DNA of 64,000 bases from assembly GCF_018917865.1 (NCBI RefSeq), contig NZ_JAHLPM010000013.1, forward strand, positions 1 through 64,000, in the 5' to 3' direction. Under the pieces are notes generated by a model, which was given only the letters and a program-made list of their open reading frames with translations, was not told where the DNA came from and did no database searches. Origin of the DNA: Tissierella simiarum. Its GTDB lineage: Bacteria > Bacillota > Clostridia > Tissierellales > Tissierellaceae. Made by a program: the position numbers and the translations under genes. This document shows positions 44,864 through 54,590 of the stretch, piece after piece; within the stretch, counting starts at the first letter, position 1; every line of letters starts with the position of its first letter.

Positions 44864-46318
44864 GTGATTTATGATGTAGCTATTATTGGTGGTGGAATAG
44901 TAGGAACTGCTATAGCTAGAGAGCTAAGCAAATATAAATTAAGAACTGTACTACTAGAAAAGGAAAATGATATATCTTTAGGAGCGACTAAAGCTAATAG
45001 TGGGGTAGTTCATGCAGGTTATGATCCTAAATACGGTAGCTTAAAGGGCAAATTAAATGTACTAGGAAATGCTATGTATGAAAGTCTATGTAAAGAATTA
45101 GATGTACCTTTTAAGAAAATTGGATCTTTAGTACTAGGCTTTAATGAAGAGGAAATGAAGGTTATCAAAGATCTATATGAAAATGGAATTAAACTTGGAG
45201 TTCCTAATTTACAAATTTTAGATAAAGAAGCAGCAATGAAAGTGGAACCAAATATAAGTGACAAAGTTATAGGAGCTTTATATGCTCCAACAGCTGGTAT
45301 AGTTGGACCATGGGAAATGGCTATAGCGTTAATGGAAAATGCTATGGATAATGGGGTAGAACTTAAATTAAATAATGGGGTAACAAATATTGAAAAGAAT
45401 AGAGAAGGTTATAAGATATACACTTCTGAAGGAAAGATTAATACAAAATATATTATAAATGCTGCTGGAATTTTTGCAGATGAGATCCATAATATGGTGG
45501 CAGATCCTTGTTTTAAAATAATTCCTAGAAAAGGTGAATATCATTTGCTGGATAAATCTGAAGGAAATAAAGCCAATACTGTTATATTTCAATGTCCAAC
45601 AGAAAAAGGTAAGGGGGTACTGGTATTACCTACAGTACATGGAAATCTAATTATCGGACCTAATTCGGAAATAATTGAAGAAAAAGATGATGTAACTACT
45701 ACTCAAAAAGGATTAGAGTATGTAAGACATTTAGGAGAAAATAGTGTTAAAGAAATTGATTTGAGCAAGGTCATTACTTCTTTTTCTGGTATTAGAGCTA
45801 AAACTAGCAGAAGAGATTTTATTATTGAAGAAGTAAAGGGAGCAGAAGGATTTATTGATGTAGCAGGAATAGATTCTCCTGGTTTAACAGCAGCTCCAGC
45901 TATAGCTGAATATGTAGTGAATTTATTAGAAAAAAGAATTGGTAAGTTAGAAAAAAATGAAGAGTTTAATCCTAACAGGAGAAAAGTAGTAAGATTTATG
46001 GAGTTAACTGATGATGAAAAGAAAGAAATTATAAATCAGAACCCTAAATATGGAAGAGTCATCTGTAGATGTGAAAACATTACGGAAGGTGAGATTATAG
46101 ATATAATTCATAGAAATGCAGGGGCTACTACAGTAGATGGAGTAAAAAGAAGAGCAAGACCAGGATCAGGTAGGTGTCAAGGTGGATTTTGTCTACCTAG
46201 AGTAATGGAAATTCTAGCTAGAGAAACTAATAAAGATATAAAGGATATAGTTAAAGATAAACAAGGCTCTTATATATTAAAGAATCAGTGGGAAAACATT
46301 GATGGAATGGGGGATTAA
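44864..46318 (+). CDS. glpA: FAD-dependent glycerol-3-phosphate dehydrogenase-like oxidoreductase (GlpA type) with C-terminal BFD cluster domain
   Basis: A 484-residue flavoprotein. The N-terminal FAD-binding loop is IIGGGIVGTAIAREL, and AGYDPKYGSLKGKLNVLGN and IRAKTSRRDFII follow as in GlpA/LhgO relatives. The C-terminal BFD-like domain carries four cysteines (C401, C403, C438, C443) for a [2Fe-2S] cluster. With the next two genes it forms the three-part module common next to clostridial glpK and probably oxidises glycerol-3-phosphate. GTG start after AAGGAGGG. Confidence 0.87.
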   Translation: MIYDVAIIGGGIVGTAIARELSKYKLRTVLLEKENDISLGATKANSGVVHAGYDPKYGSLKGKLNVLGNAMYESLCKELDVPFKKIGSLVLGFNEEEMKVIKDLYENGIKLGVPNLQILDKEAAMKVEPNISDKVIGALYAPTAGIVGPWEMAIALMENAMDNGVELKLNNGVTNIEKNREGYKIYTSEGKINTKYIINAAGIFADEIHNMVADPCFKIIPRKGEYHLLDKSEGNKANTVIFQCPTEKGKGVLVLPTVHGNLIIGPNSEIIEEKDDVTTTQKGLEYVRHLGENSVKEIDLSKVITSFSGIRAKTSRRDFIIEEVKGAEGFIDVAGIDSPGLTAAPAIAEYVVNLLEKRIGKLEKNEEFNPNRRKVVRFMELTDDEKKEIINQNPKYGRVICRCENITEGEIIDIIHRNAGATTVDGVKRRARPGSGRCQGGFCLPRVMEILARETNKDIKDIVKDKQGSYILKNQWENIDGMGD

Positions 46319-46319
46319 G

Positions 46320-47564
46320 ATGAACTATGATTTAGTAGTTATAGGTGGAGGTCCAGCAGGATTAGCTGCAGCTATTGAAGCCAAAAAGAAGGGAATAAAT
46401 AGTATATTAATAATAGATAGAGATAAAGAACTTGGTGGTATTTTAAATCAATGTATTCACAATGGGTTCGGATTACACATTTTTAATGAAGAGCTTACAG
46501 GTCCTGAATATGCTGACAGATTTATTAAAGAATTAGAAGCTTTGAATATAGAATTTAAATTGGATACAATGGTCATTACCTTAGAAGAAGATAAAAGTAT
46601 TATTGCTATAAATCCAGAGGATGGGTTGATGAATATTAAATCTAGAGCTGTAATTCTTGCTATGGGATGTAGAGAGAGAACTAGAGGAGCTATTCATATT
46701 CCTGGTACTAGGCCAGCAGGTGTATTTACAGCAGGAACGGCTCAGCGTTTTGTAAATATAGAAGGCTATATGGTAGGAAAAGAAGTAGTAATTTTAGGTT
46801 CTGGAGATATAGGACTTATCATGGCAAGAAGAATGACTTTAGAAGGAGCTGTAGTTAAGGCTGTAGTAGAATTGCTTCCTTATTCTGGAGGGCTAAAGAG
46901 AAATATTGTTCAATGTTTAGATGATTTTAATATACCTTTGCTTTTAAGTCATACGGTTATAGATATAAAGGGTAAAGATAGAGTAGAAGGTGTGACCATA
47001 GCTAAGGTTGATGAAAAGAGAAGGACTATAGAAGGTACGGAAAAATTTATTCCGTGTGATACATTGCTATTATCTGTTGGATTAATACCTGAAAATGAAT
47101 TGTCTAAAATGGTTAATTTAGATTTAGATAATTCAACAGGAGGACCTGTGGTAAATGAATCCATGGAAACAAGTATTGGAGGAATATTTGCTTGCGGAAA
47201 TGTAGTTCATGTTCATGATTTAGTGGACTGGGTTACAGAGGAAAGTAAGAGAGCTGGGAAAGGAGCAGTAAAATATCTTAAAAACCAATTGATGCTACAA
47301 AAGGATACGGTAAAAACCTATGCCGGCTATGGAATTAAATATATTGTTCCTCAAATTATAAGACCATCAAATATAGAGAAAGATTTAGAAGTATTTATGA
47401 GGGTTACAGATGTTTTTAAAAACAGGGAGTTGGTGATAAAAATAGATAATAAGGAGTTTAAAAGAATTAAAAAATCTCATTTAGCTCCGGGAGAAATGGA
47501 ATCTGCTAATATTAATGTTGAAGATATAAAAGGTGCTGCAGAAATATCTATTGAAGTTCAATAG
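46320..47564 (+). CDS. FAD/NAD-dependent pyridine nucleotide-disulfide-type oxidoreductase of the glp module
   Basis: A 414-residue flavoprotein with two dinucleotide loops (VVIGGGPAGLAAAIEA near the N-terminus and ILGSGDIGLIMARRM about residue 160) and the FACGNVVHVHDLVDWVTEE end. It is the second member of the GlpA-like / FAD protein / DUF1667 set and may pass electrons from the GlpA-type subunit. The start ATG follows the glpA-like stop by one base; an in-frame start at 46299 lies inside that gene. Confidence 0.85.
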   Translation: MNYDLVVIGGGPAGLAAAIEAKKKGINSILIIDRDKELGGILNQCIHNGFGLHIFNEELTGPEYADRFIKELEALNIEFKLDTMVITLEEDKSIIAINPEDGLMNIKSRAVILAMGCRERTRGAIHIPGTRPAGVFTAGTAQRFVNIEGYMVGKEVVILGSGDIGLIMARRMTLEGAVVKAVVELLPYSGGLKRNIVQCLDDFNIPLLLSHTVIDIKGKDRVEGVTIAKVDEKRRTIEGTEKFIPCDTLLLSVGLIPENELSKMVNLDLDNSTGGPVVNESMETSIGGIFACGNVVHVHDLVDWVTEESKRAGKGAVKYLKNQLMLQKDTVKTYAGYGIKYIVPQIIRPSNIEKDLEVFMRVTDVFKNRELVIKIDNKEFKRIKKSHLAPGEMESANINVEDIKGAAEISIEVQ

Positions 47565-47575
47565 GAGGTGTTTTC

Positions 47576-47929
47576 ATGGAGGAGAAAGAGTTAGTATGTA
47601 TAGTTTGTCCTAGAGGATGTAGATTGACTATAACTAAAGAGAGTAATGATTATATAGTAGAGGGCAATAAATGTAACAGAGGAAGAATCTATGGTATCAA
47701 GGAAATAACAAATCCCACTAGAGTTGTAACCTCTACTGTAAAATTTAAAAATGGACTATTGCCAAGACTTCCTGTAAAAACTAATGGTCCTATACCAAAG
47801 AGATTAATTAAACAATGCGTGGAAGAAATAAAAAGGATAGAAGTAGATTATCATGTAAAAGTTGGAGATATAATTATTAAGGATATTCTTCATACTGGTA
47901 TAGATGTAGTTTCGACGAAAACCATGTAG
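47576..47929 (+). CDS. DUF1667 zinc- or iron-binding-like small protein of the glp module
   Basis: A 117-residue protein with four cysteines, C8-x2-C11-x3-C15 and C33, in an ELVCIVCPRGCRLTI start, likely a metal centre. NPTRVVTSTVKFKNG and LPRLPVKTNGPIPK are the usual DUF1667 segments. It accompanies the GlpA-like and FAD proteins in many clostridia, where it may be a small subunit of the dehydrogenase. Its biochemical role is unproven. AGGAGGTG precedes the ATG. Confidence 0.87.
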   Translation: MEEKELVCIVCPRGCRLTITKESNDYIVEGNKCNRGRIYGIKEITNPTRVVTSTVKFKNGLLPRLPVKTNGPIPKRLIKQCVEEIKRIEVDYHVKVGDIIIKDILHTGIDVVSTKTM

Positions 47930-47940
47930 ATATAAATAAT

Positions 47941-47986
47941 AACTTCCTCTTTTTAGTGTTTGACACTAAAAAGAGGAAGTTGTATT
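47941..47986. terminator. Strong bidirectional terminator between the glp module and tyrS
   Basis: A perfect 19-base-pair stem (47941-47959 with 47963-47981) closes over a three-base loop. The inner part contains an A/T run that gives T residues on both strands. It separates converging genes. Confidence 0.9.
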
Positions 47987-49208
47987 ATATTCTAACTTGA
48001 TGATATACTTTTTTACCTTTTCTAATTAAAATTTTTCCATCTTTAAAATCATCTAAAGTAACTTTCTTATCAATAGATTCAATTTTTACATCATCTATAT
48101 GGATTCCGCCTTGTTCAACAAGCCTTCTACCTTCACTATTAGATTTAGTTAAGCCTAGGTCCTTTAGTAAATCTAGTATTCCTATTCCTGTTTCAAATAT
48201 AGTTTTATCCATTTCAGTAAAGGGAATAGAACCTTCATCGGCGGATCCAGAGAATAATGCTCTAGCTCCCTGTTGAGCTTTAGTAGCCTCATCTTCACCA
48301 TGAATAGCTTTAGTTACTTCAAAAGCTAGTACTTCCTTAGCTTTATTTATTTCAGATCCTTCTAATGCACCAAGCCTTTTTACTTCATCCATAGGTAAGA
48401 ATGTTAATAGGCTTAAGAATTTTTCTACATCTCTATCGTCAACATTTCTCATGTATTGGTATAACTCATAAGGTGGAGTTTTTTCTGGGTCTAGCCAAAT
48501 AGTACCTGCTTCTGTTTTACCCATCTTTGTACCAGCAGCAGTAGTTAACAATTTGAAAGTCATACCATATACCTTATCATTTTCAAGTTTTCTAACAAGT
48601 TCGTATCCTCCGAGGATATTAGACCATTGATCGCTGCCACCTAATTGTAATTTACAGCCATGATTTCTATATAAGTGTAAGAAATCGTAGGATTGCATCA
48701 GCATATATCCAAATTCAAAAAATGTTAGGCCTTTTTCCATTCTATTTTTGTAACAATCAAAAGTTAACATCCTATTTACAGAAAAATGAACTCCAATTTC
48801 TCTCATAAATTCTAGGAAATTTAATTCTAGTAACCAATCAGCATTGTTAACCATAATTGCTTTATCATCACCGAATTCTAGAAAATGAGATAATTGTTCT
48901 TTAAATCTGCTAGCATTGTAATCAATCATTTCTTTAGTCATTACTCTTCTCATATCAGATTTACCTGATGGGTCACCTATCATTGTAGTACCTCCACCAA
49001 GTAGCGCTATTGGTCTATGTCCAGCTCTTTGCATATGCATCATAACCATTATTTGAAGAAAGTGTCCTAAAGTTAAACTGTCAGCTGTTGCATCAAATCC
49101 AATATAAAAAGAAACAGACTCCTTACTTAGCATTTCTCTTAATTCATCTTCATAAGTAGTTTGATCGATATATCCTCTTTCCTTTAAAACGTCAAATACA
49201 TTAGACAT
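47985..49208 (-). CDS. tyrS: Tyrosyl-tRNA synthetase
   Basis: A 407-residue class I synthetase. The HIGH-like motif is in [26 protein letters not shown] lies in the tyrosine-binding region, the KMSKS-like loop is KMGKT, and an S4 RNA-binding domain ([16 protein letters not shown]) closes the protein. A start 14 codons upstream is in frame, but AGGAGGGA at 49213-49220 supports ATG 49208. A T-box leader precedes it, so expression rises when tRNA-Tyr is uncharged. Confidence 0.96.
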   Translation of the reverse strand: MSNVFDVLKERGYIDQTTYEDELREMLSKESVSFYIGFDATADSLTLGHFLQIMVMMHMQRAGHRPIALLGGGTTMIGDPSGKSDMRRVMTKEMIDYNASRFKEQLSHFLEFGDDKAIMVNNADWLLELNFLEFMREIGVHFSVNRMLTFDCYKNRMEKGLTFFEFGYMLMQSYDFLHLYRNHGCKLQLGGSDQWSNILGGYELVRKLENDKVYGMTFKLLTTAAGTKMGKTEAGTIWLDPEKTPPYELYQYMRNVDDRDVEKFLSLLTFLPMDEVKRLGALEGSEINKAKEVLAFEVTKAIHGEDEATKAQQGARALFSGSADEGSIPFTEMDKTIFETGIGILDLLKDLGLTKSNSEGRRLVEQGGIHIDDVKIESIDKKVTLDDFKDGKILIRKGKKVYHQVRI

Positions 49209-49253
49209 ACTATCCCTCCTATTTAATTTATATAAAATAATTTTTGACAAATA

Positions 49254-49475
49254 AAAAAGGGGCTCTTCTCATCTAAGGACGAGAAGACACCCCGTGGTAC
49301 CACCTTAATTTGCATAAAGCCTCAAACCACTTAACGTGTGGGAACCGCAATAGTCGACTATTGAAACTCTGGAACTGTAATTCGCTATCTATAGGTTATA
49401 GACTTCTCACCAATAGTCTACTCTCTGTGAATTCACCTTAAACAGCTACTAATATCCTTCATTGCTTAATATATA
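49254..49475 (-). ncRNA. T-box leader (tyrosine) with terminator
   Basis: The minus strand contains the T-box core AAGGTGGTACCACGG (49306-49292) followed by the terminator stem (about 49293-49259) and a T run. A likely specifier codon TAC (tyrosine) lies at 49379-49377 in the GAATTACAG context. The UGGU in the core fits the A discriminator of tRNA-Tyr. When tRNA is uncharged the antiterminator should form and tyrS is expressed. Confidence 0.93.
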
Positions 49476-49533
49476 GTATATAATTTTATGTATTATGTTA
49501 ATATAATAAATTAACCTTGTCAAGGGGGTAAAT

Positions 49534-49559
49534 AAAAAAGAGGACTGAATTAGTCCTCT
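49534..49559 (-). terminator. Terminator after the superoxide reductase gene
   Basis: AGAGGACT (49539-49546) pairs with AGTCCTCT (49552-49559), followed on the minus strand by TTTTTTATT. The stop codon lies in the loop. Confidence 0.87.
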
Positions 49560-49927
49560 ACTTTAAGTTCTGCAGTATTTTCCCATAATCCATGAATATT
49601 ACAATAGCTTGTAGCATGGATTGTACCTGACTTTTCAGCTTTGAATTTTAGACGTACATCTGGCTCATTATAAACTGATCCTTCACCATGAGCTGTAAAA
49701 TTATAAGTACCTACTTCTATTGGGAATTTAGCTCCTTCAGGATGGAAATAAACTTTTATCCATAAAATGTGATGTTCTAAAGTATTTGGGTGGGAAATTT
49801 CTTCACCAACTACTACTCTTAAATCTACTAATTCATCTTTCTTTACTGTTTCAGGAACATGAATTACTGGAACGTGTTTTTCGCCCTTCCAATCTCCACT
49901 TTGATATAAGTTGCCTATACTTTTCAT
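49550..49927 (-). CDS. Superoxide reductase (neelaredoxin/class II desulfoferrodoxin type)
   Basis: A 125-residue mononuclear-iron enzyme that reduces superoxide to peroxide without making oxygen, usual in anaerobes. The His/Cys ligands are in GEKHVPVIH, SHPNTLEHHILWI and CNIHGLW. The N-terminal desulforedoxin domain of class I is missing. The frame opens 15 codons earlier, but AAGGAGGG fixes ATG 49927. Together with the peroxiredoxin at 33327 it could clear reactive oxygen. Confidence 0.92.
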   Translation of the reverse strand: MKSIGNLYQSGDWKGEKHVPVIHVPETVKKDELVDLRVVVGEEISHPNTLEHHILWIKVYFHPEGAKFPIEVGTYNFTAHGEGSVYNEPDVRLKFKAEKSGTIHATSYCNIHGLWENTAELKVED

Positions 49928-50080
49928 ATAGTAACCCTCCTTAAATTTGTTCAATTTATATTTCTTAAACACTCAATAATTTATATACCCAAATGGTCAA
50001 AAAAATACTCAATAAATAACTAATTATTTTAATTTTAGAGTATAATAAGAATTGGATTATTAATTGAATGGAGAGATAAA

Positions 50081-51217
50081 ATGGAAAAAATAGAGTTAAT
50101 AGCTACTTCTACTTTTGGATTAGAGGCAGTAGTTAAGAGAGAACTAATAAATTTAGGTTATGAAGATTTAATGGTGGAAAACGGAAAAATAACTTTTAAG
50201 GCAACAGAAAAAGATATTCCTAGGGCTAATTTATGGTTAAGAACGGCAGACAGAGTTTTACTTAAAGTAGGGGAATTTAAGGCTTTAACTTTTGAAGAAC
50301 TCTTTGAAAAAACTAAAGCTCTACCTTGGGATGAGTGGATTACTGAAGATGGTGAGTTTACAGTAGAAGGAAAGAGCGTAGACTCTAAATTATTTAGCAT
50401 ATCTGACTGCCAAGCTATAGTAAAAAAAGCAGTAGTAGAAAAACTAAAGACTAAGTATAATACAGAATGGTTTGAGGAAACTGGTGCTAAGTTTAAAATT
50501 CAAGTTTCTTTACTTAAAGATATTGCAACTTTAACAATAGATACTTCTGGTGATGCTCTTCATAAAAGAGGGTATAGAGATAGAAGTGTAGAAGCTCCAT
50601 TAAAAGAAACTTTGGCAGCAGCTTTGATACAATTAAGTTTCTGGAATAAGGATAGACTATTGTTAGATCCTTTTTGTGGCTCAGGAACAATTCCTATTGA
50701 AGCTGCAATGATCGGTAAAAATATTGCTCCTGGTCTTGATAGAAATTTTGCATCGGAGGAATGGCCAAGAGTTAAAAAAGAATATTGGTCGGAAGCAAGA
50801 AAAGAAGCCTTTAAGTCTATAAAAAGCAATATAAAGTTAAATATAATGGGCTTTGATATAAACAGACATGCCATTGATATTGCTAGAGAAAATGCAGCTA
50901 ATTTTGGTTTGGAGGATGATATTACCTTTTATGTTAAGGATATGAGAGATATAGAATTAAAAAATGAATATGGTGTGGTTGTATGCAATCCTCCTTATGG
51001 TGAAAGAATTGGTGAAAAAAAGGAAATTGCTTTATTATATAAAGATTTGGGTAATAAGTTTATACAGCTAGATAATTGGTCTGTATACGTAATAACTTCA
51101 GAAGAAGACTTTGAAAGATATTATGGGAAAAAGGCAGATAAAAAGAGAAAACTTTTCAATGGAAGAATTAAGGTAGATTACTATCAATATTATGGACATA
51201 GACCTCCTAAGAAATAA
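50081..51217 (+). CDS. THUMP-domain RNA methyltransferase (RlmL/RlmK type)
   Basis: A 378-residue SAM-dependent enzyme of the family that methylates guanine in 23S rRNA. The N-terminal ferredoxin-like and THUMP part has ANLWLRTADRVLLKVGEF. The methyltransferase domain has DPFCGSGTIPIEAA (about residue 200) and the catalytic NPPYGER (about residue 305). E. coli RlmL is fused to a second methyltransferase that is lacking here, as usual in Firmicutes. ATG after GGAGAG. Confidence 0.88.
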   Translation: MEKIELIATSTFGLEAVVKRELINLGYEDLMVENGKITFKATEKDIPRANLWLRTADRVLLKVGEFKALTFEELFEKTKALPWDEWITEDGEFTVEGKSVDSKLFSISDCQAIVKKAVVEKLKTKYNTEWFEETGAKFKIQVSLLKDIATLTIDTSGDALHKRGYRDRSVEAPLKETLAAALIQLSFWNKDRLLLDPFCGSGTIPIEAAMIGKNIAPGLDRNFASEEWPRVKKEYWSEARKEAFKSIKSNIKLNIMGFDINRHAIDIARENAANFGLEDDITFYVKDMRDIELKNEYGVVVCNPPYGERIGEKKEIALLYKDLGNKFIQLDNWSVYVITSEEDFERYYGKKADKKRKLFNGRIKVDYYQYYGHRPPKK

Positions 51218-51254
51218 AGGAGGATATAAATATAAAATTGGAAGGAGGAGCATC

Positions 51255-51785
51255 ATGGGAATTTATACTAAGACAGGAGATAAAGGAAGTACTAGTTTGT
51301 TTGACAATAAAAGGGTTTCAAAGGATGATATAAGAGTAGAAAGTTATGGAACTGTAGATGAGTTGGTTTCCTTTTTAGGATTAGCTAAAAATTATGTAGA
51401 AGATCAAGAGATATATGATTTAATACAGCACATACAAAATAAACTGTTTACTGTAGCTACCAATTTAGCTACGGAAGATAAATCTAAGGTAAAATACCAT
51501 ATTGTTGAAGAAGATATTAATTTTTTAGAGAAAAGAATTGATGAATATATGGGAAGGTTAAATGATCCAAAAGGATTTATTGTACCTGGCTCAGGAAAAA
51601 AATCTGCCCATCTTCACGTAGCAAGAACTGTGTGTAGAAGGGCAGAAAGAAGAATTATTACTTTGTCTAATGTTGCTGAAATAGATCCATTAGTTATAAA
51701 ATACGTAAATAGATTATCTGATGCAATATATGCTCTAGCAAGATACTTAGAAGAAAAGGAAGTAAGGGTGGATTTTAAAGCTTAA
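51255..51785 (+). CDS. Cob(I)alamin adenosyltransferase, PduO type
   Basis: A 176-residue ATP:cob(I)alamin adenosyltransferase that makes AdoCbl. The ATP-binding [21 protein letters not shown] segment (residues 5-25) and the [12 protein letters not shown] segment (about residue 125) are typical. The eut operon at 2229 has a cobalamin-dependent lyase but no eutT or pduO of its own, so this enzyme may supply it. The frame opens 21 codons upstream, but GGAAGGAGGAG marks ATG 51255. It overlaps the converging chemoreceptor gene by 11 bases. Confidence 0.93.
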   Translation: MGIYTKTGDKGSTSLFDNKRVSKDDIRVESYGTVDELVSFLGLAKNYVEDQEIYDLIQHIQNKLFTVATNLATEDKSKVKYHIVEEDINFLEKRIDEYMGRLNDPKGFIVPGSGKKSAHLHVARTVCRRAERRIITLSNVAEIDPLVIKYVNRLSDAIYALARYLEEKEVRVDFKA

Positions 51786-53058
51786 CATATTCCACCATTT
51801 GATGTAAGTCTTGAGCAATTTGAGAAAGATTTTCTATAGAAGAAGTAATTTCTTCCATGGAAGCTAAGTTGTTTTCAACAGCAGCTGCACTTGTTTCTGA
51901 AGCTGCTGTTGTTTCTTGTGATATAGCTGATATTTCAGAAGCTCTTTCTAAAATATAACCGCTATTATCTCTTACCTCTTTAGCAGCTCCAGATATTTTC
52001 ATTATTAAATTATTTATTTCATCTATTTTATTTATTAAATCATTGAAAGATCCTTTTGTAAGTTGAGCTACTTCTACTCCTTGTTGTACAACAGTATTAA
52101 CAAGTCCTATACTTTCTACTGCATTATGACCACTAGTAGAAACATTAGAAGTAATGGCAGATATTTCTTGTGAATAGTTATGAGTTGCATCTGCTAACTT
52201 TCTAATTTCTTCTGCAACGACAGCAAAACCACGTCCAAATTCTCCAGCTCTTGCTGCTTCAATAGCTGCATTTAAAGCTAATAAATTGGTTTGTTCAGCA
52301 ATCTCATTAATTATTAGTACTATACTATTAATATTATTAATCTCTTCATTTAGCTCCTTTATAATAGTTAAGGTATCCTTTGTACTATTGTCCATTAGAT
52401 TAACCATATCTATAATTTTATCCATATCTTTATTCCCAGTTACAGCAGCTTTTGACATGGATAAAGAAAGATCAGTGGCTGTTTCGGTGTAATTTTCTGT
52501 GTTTATAGAAAGATTATTTAAATTAGATATAGCATCTCCTAATTCATTTATATTTCTTGAAGTATCTTCTGAACCTTTGGCAATTTCATTAATGCTAACA
52601 GAAATATTTTCCACGGATTCAGTAGTTTCTTCTATGACCAAAGAAAGATTTTGTGCATTAGTTGATAGTATATCAGATTGTTTTTTAACGTCTTTAGCCA
52701 TCTTTTTACTATTTTCTATTATAGTATCTATAGATTTATTAAGTCCAGAAAATTCCTTTTTATTCTTAACTTCTTTTAGCTGACTGAAATCCCCTTTAGC
52801 GACATCCCCTATAGTACTGGATAACTGATTTAAATACTTGAATACCAGCCTGTCAAATATTATGTATCCAACTAATCCAATAATTCCCATATTTATCAAT
52901 GCAGAAAGAATTAGTGATAATGCTGGACTAGTTTTTAAAAAACTTTCAATTACAGAAAATATGGCATTAGAAGCAATTATGCCGATGAATACTACTGTAA
53001 AGGTAATTAAAATAAATTTCATCTTTAACTGATTAAGTAAGTTTTCCTTTTCTTTCAT
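51775..53058 (-). CDS. Methyl-accepting chemotaxis protein without large extracellular domain
   Basis: A 427-residue chemoreceptor with two adjacent membrane helices (about residues 12-32 and 45-66), a HAMP-like stretch and a long signalling coiled coil whose tip reads [21 protein letters not shown]. The near absence of a periplasmic loop suggests sensing through the membrane or cytosol, or a partner protein. AGGAGC lies before the ATG. It converges on the adenosyltransferase gene with no terminator in between. Confidence 0.9.
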   Translation of the reverse strand: MKEKENLLNQLKMKFILITFTVVFIGIIASNAIFSVIESFLKTSPALSLILSALINMGIIGLVGYIIFDRLVFKYLNQLSSTIGDVAKGDFSQLKEVKNKKEFSGLNKSIDTIIENSKKMAKDVKKQSDILSTNAQNLSLVIEETTESVENISVSINEIAKGSEDTSRNINELGDAISNLNNLSINTENYTETATDLSLSMSKAAVTGNKDMDKIIDMVNLMDNSTKDTLTIIKELNEEINNINSIVLIINEIAEQTNLLALNAAIEAARAGEFGRGFAVVAEEIRKLADATHNYSQEISAITSNVSTSGHNAVESIGLVNTVVQQGVEVAQLTKGSFNDLINKIDEINNLIMKISGAAKEVRDNSGYILERASEISAISQETTAASETSAAAVENNLASMEEITSSIENLSQIAQDLHQMVEYVKL

Positions 53059-53417
53059 AAAATAAAGCTCCTTTCCTGTTTTAATATATATATGATACTA
53101 TATTTTGGTAATAAAGTTAAGTATCAAAGCTATAAGATTAATGAATTTATGGGACAATAACGAGATTATTTGATATAAATTTAGAGATTTCTTTCTTTAA
53201 TATATTTTTAGTTCTATAGTAAGAGACTTTGCTTAACATATCTATAGAAATTATTTAAAAAATGGTATAATATATAGGTAAGTACATATGTTCTTAGAAA
53301 AGAATAAGTAATATTTTAACTGTTGAAAATAAAGAATAGTTAAAAAATTCTTTGTAATCTTTTTGAGAATATGTTATTATGAGTAGAAGTACCAAATATT
53401 TCATATAGGTGATTGGT
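53059..53417. other. Divergent promoter region between chemoreceptor and PAS-SpoIIE genes
   Basis: This 359-base AT-rich gap lies between divergent genes and should hold both promoters. A plausible plus-strand promoter is at 53352-53380. An isolated TATAAT-like box sits near 53263-53270. No open frame or strong hairpin was seen. Confidence 0.5.
53352..53380 (+). promoter_or_regulatory. Sigma-A-like promoter of the PAS-SpoIIE gene
   Basis: TTGTAA (53352-53357), a 17-base spacer and TATTAT (53375-53380) lie 38 bases before the ATG. Confidence 0.5.
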
Positions 53418-54542
53418 ATGTTAAGAAAAGAGATTTTAAATCTTGTAGAAAGCAAGGTAGAAGAGTATAGCATGTTAAATTATCATGTACTAGAAAGTAT
53501 GGCAGACTGGGTTAGAGTTGTAAATAAAGAAGGTATTATTATCTATGCCAACAAGACTATGAAAGAAGCTGTAGGAGATAATATTATTGGTACTAAGTGC
53601 TACCAAGTTCATGGTAAAGAAAAACCCTGTAGATTTTGTATTGCAGAGAGAAGCATGGCTACTGGAGAAATAGTTCAAAAAGAAGAAAAGATTAATGGTA
53701 GATACTTTTCTGTGAAATCTTCTCCTGTTCTTAATTGTAATGGAGAAATATTTGCTGCTGTTGAAGTTTTTAGAGATGTAACTCGTGAAAGAAAGTTGGA
53801 ACTTGAGTTAATAGAAAAGAATAAGAAGATGAGCAAAGACTTATTGTTTGCAAAGAAGATACAAGAAAAGATTTTGCCAAGTAAAGATACTCTAGAAAAG
53901 CTAAAAGTAGATTATTTATATAAGCCTTCAGAAATGCTAAGTGGAGATATGTTTGATGTTTTTCATGTAGATGAAGAAAATATAGGTATATATATTAGCG
54001 ATGTAGCTGGTCATGGTATAGCTGCTTCTATGATGACTATGTTTATTAGACAGACTATGAGAGCTATAAAAGATGATATATTAAGTCCATCTATTGCTTT
54101 ATCTGAGCTTCATCGTAGATTTAGTACTTTAAATCTAGAAGTAGATAAATATTTTACTATTTTTTATGGAGTATTTAATAAAGAAACTTACCAATTTAAA
54201 TATGCTAATGCAGGTCATAATTGTATTCCTATAAAATATGGTAATGATGATGTAGAGTTATTGAAGGTTAAAGGCTATCCTATATCTCTTATATTTAATG
54301 AAATATCATACGAAGAAAAGAAAATTCAACTAAAAAAAGAAGATAAAATACTATTTTATACAGATGGAATAACGGAAGCTAAAGATAAAAGCGGAAAAGA
54401 TTTTGGTGTAGAAGGAGTTATGGAAGCTATTTATAGTAAAAATAATAATATATTAAAAGAAATTGAGGAAAATATTATAAACCATAGTTGGGGCGAACAA
54501 GAAGATGATTTTGCTCTAGTGTTAATGGAAGTAATCGAATAG
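53418..54542 (+). CDS. PAS-domain SpoIIE-type serine phosphatase with Cys-rich sensor
   Basis: A 374-residue signalling protein. Its PAS domain (about residues 15-130) holds CYQVHGKEKPCRFC, a C-x9-C-x2-C pattern found in PAS proteins that bind heme or metal. A PP2C/SpoIIE phosphatase domain (about 155-370) has LSGDMFDVF, SDVAGHGIAASMMT, FKYANAGHN and LFYTDGITEA with the metal-binding aspartates. Such proteins dephosphorylate anti-sigma antagonists; no partner gene is adjacent. GTG 53409 overlaps the ribosome site of ATG 53418. Confidence 0.9.
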   Translation: MLRKEILNLVESKVEEYSMLNYHVLESMADWVRVVNKEGIIIYANKTMKEAVGDNIIGTKCYQVHGKEKPCRFCIAERSMATGEIVQKEEKINGRYFSVKSSPVLNCNGEIFAAVEVFRDVTRERKLELELIEKNKKMSKDLLFAKKIQEKILPSKDTLEKLKVDYLYKPSEMLSGDMFDVFHVDEENIGIYISDVAGHGIAASMMTMFIRQTMRAIKDDILSPSIALSELHRRFSTLNLEVDKYFTIFYGVFNKETYQFKYANAGHNCIPIKYGNDDVELLKVKGYPISLIFNEISYEEKKIQLKKEDKILFYTDGITEAKDKSGKDFGVEGVMEAIYSKNNNILKEIEENIINHSWGEQEDDFALVLMEVIE

Positions 54543-54543
54543 C

Positions 54544-54576
54544 AAAATCCCAGAATGGACAATTCTGGGATTTTTT
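54544..54576 (+). terminator. Terminator after the PAS-SpoIIE gene
   Basis: AAAATCCCAGAAT (54544-54556) pairs with ATTCTGGGATTTT (54562-54574), followed by TT. It stands 15 bases before the pgi start. Confidence 0.85.
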
Positions 54577-54590
54577 AAGGAGGATAAAGA

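Noticed and set aside
49254-49475. Protein-coding or mobile element in the gap before tyrS
   Set aside because: The structured region is fully explained by a tyrosine T-box leader and its terminator.
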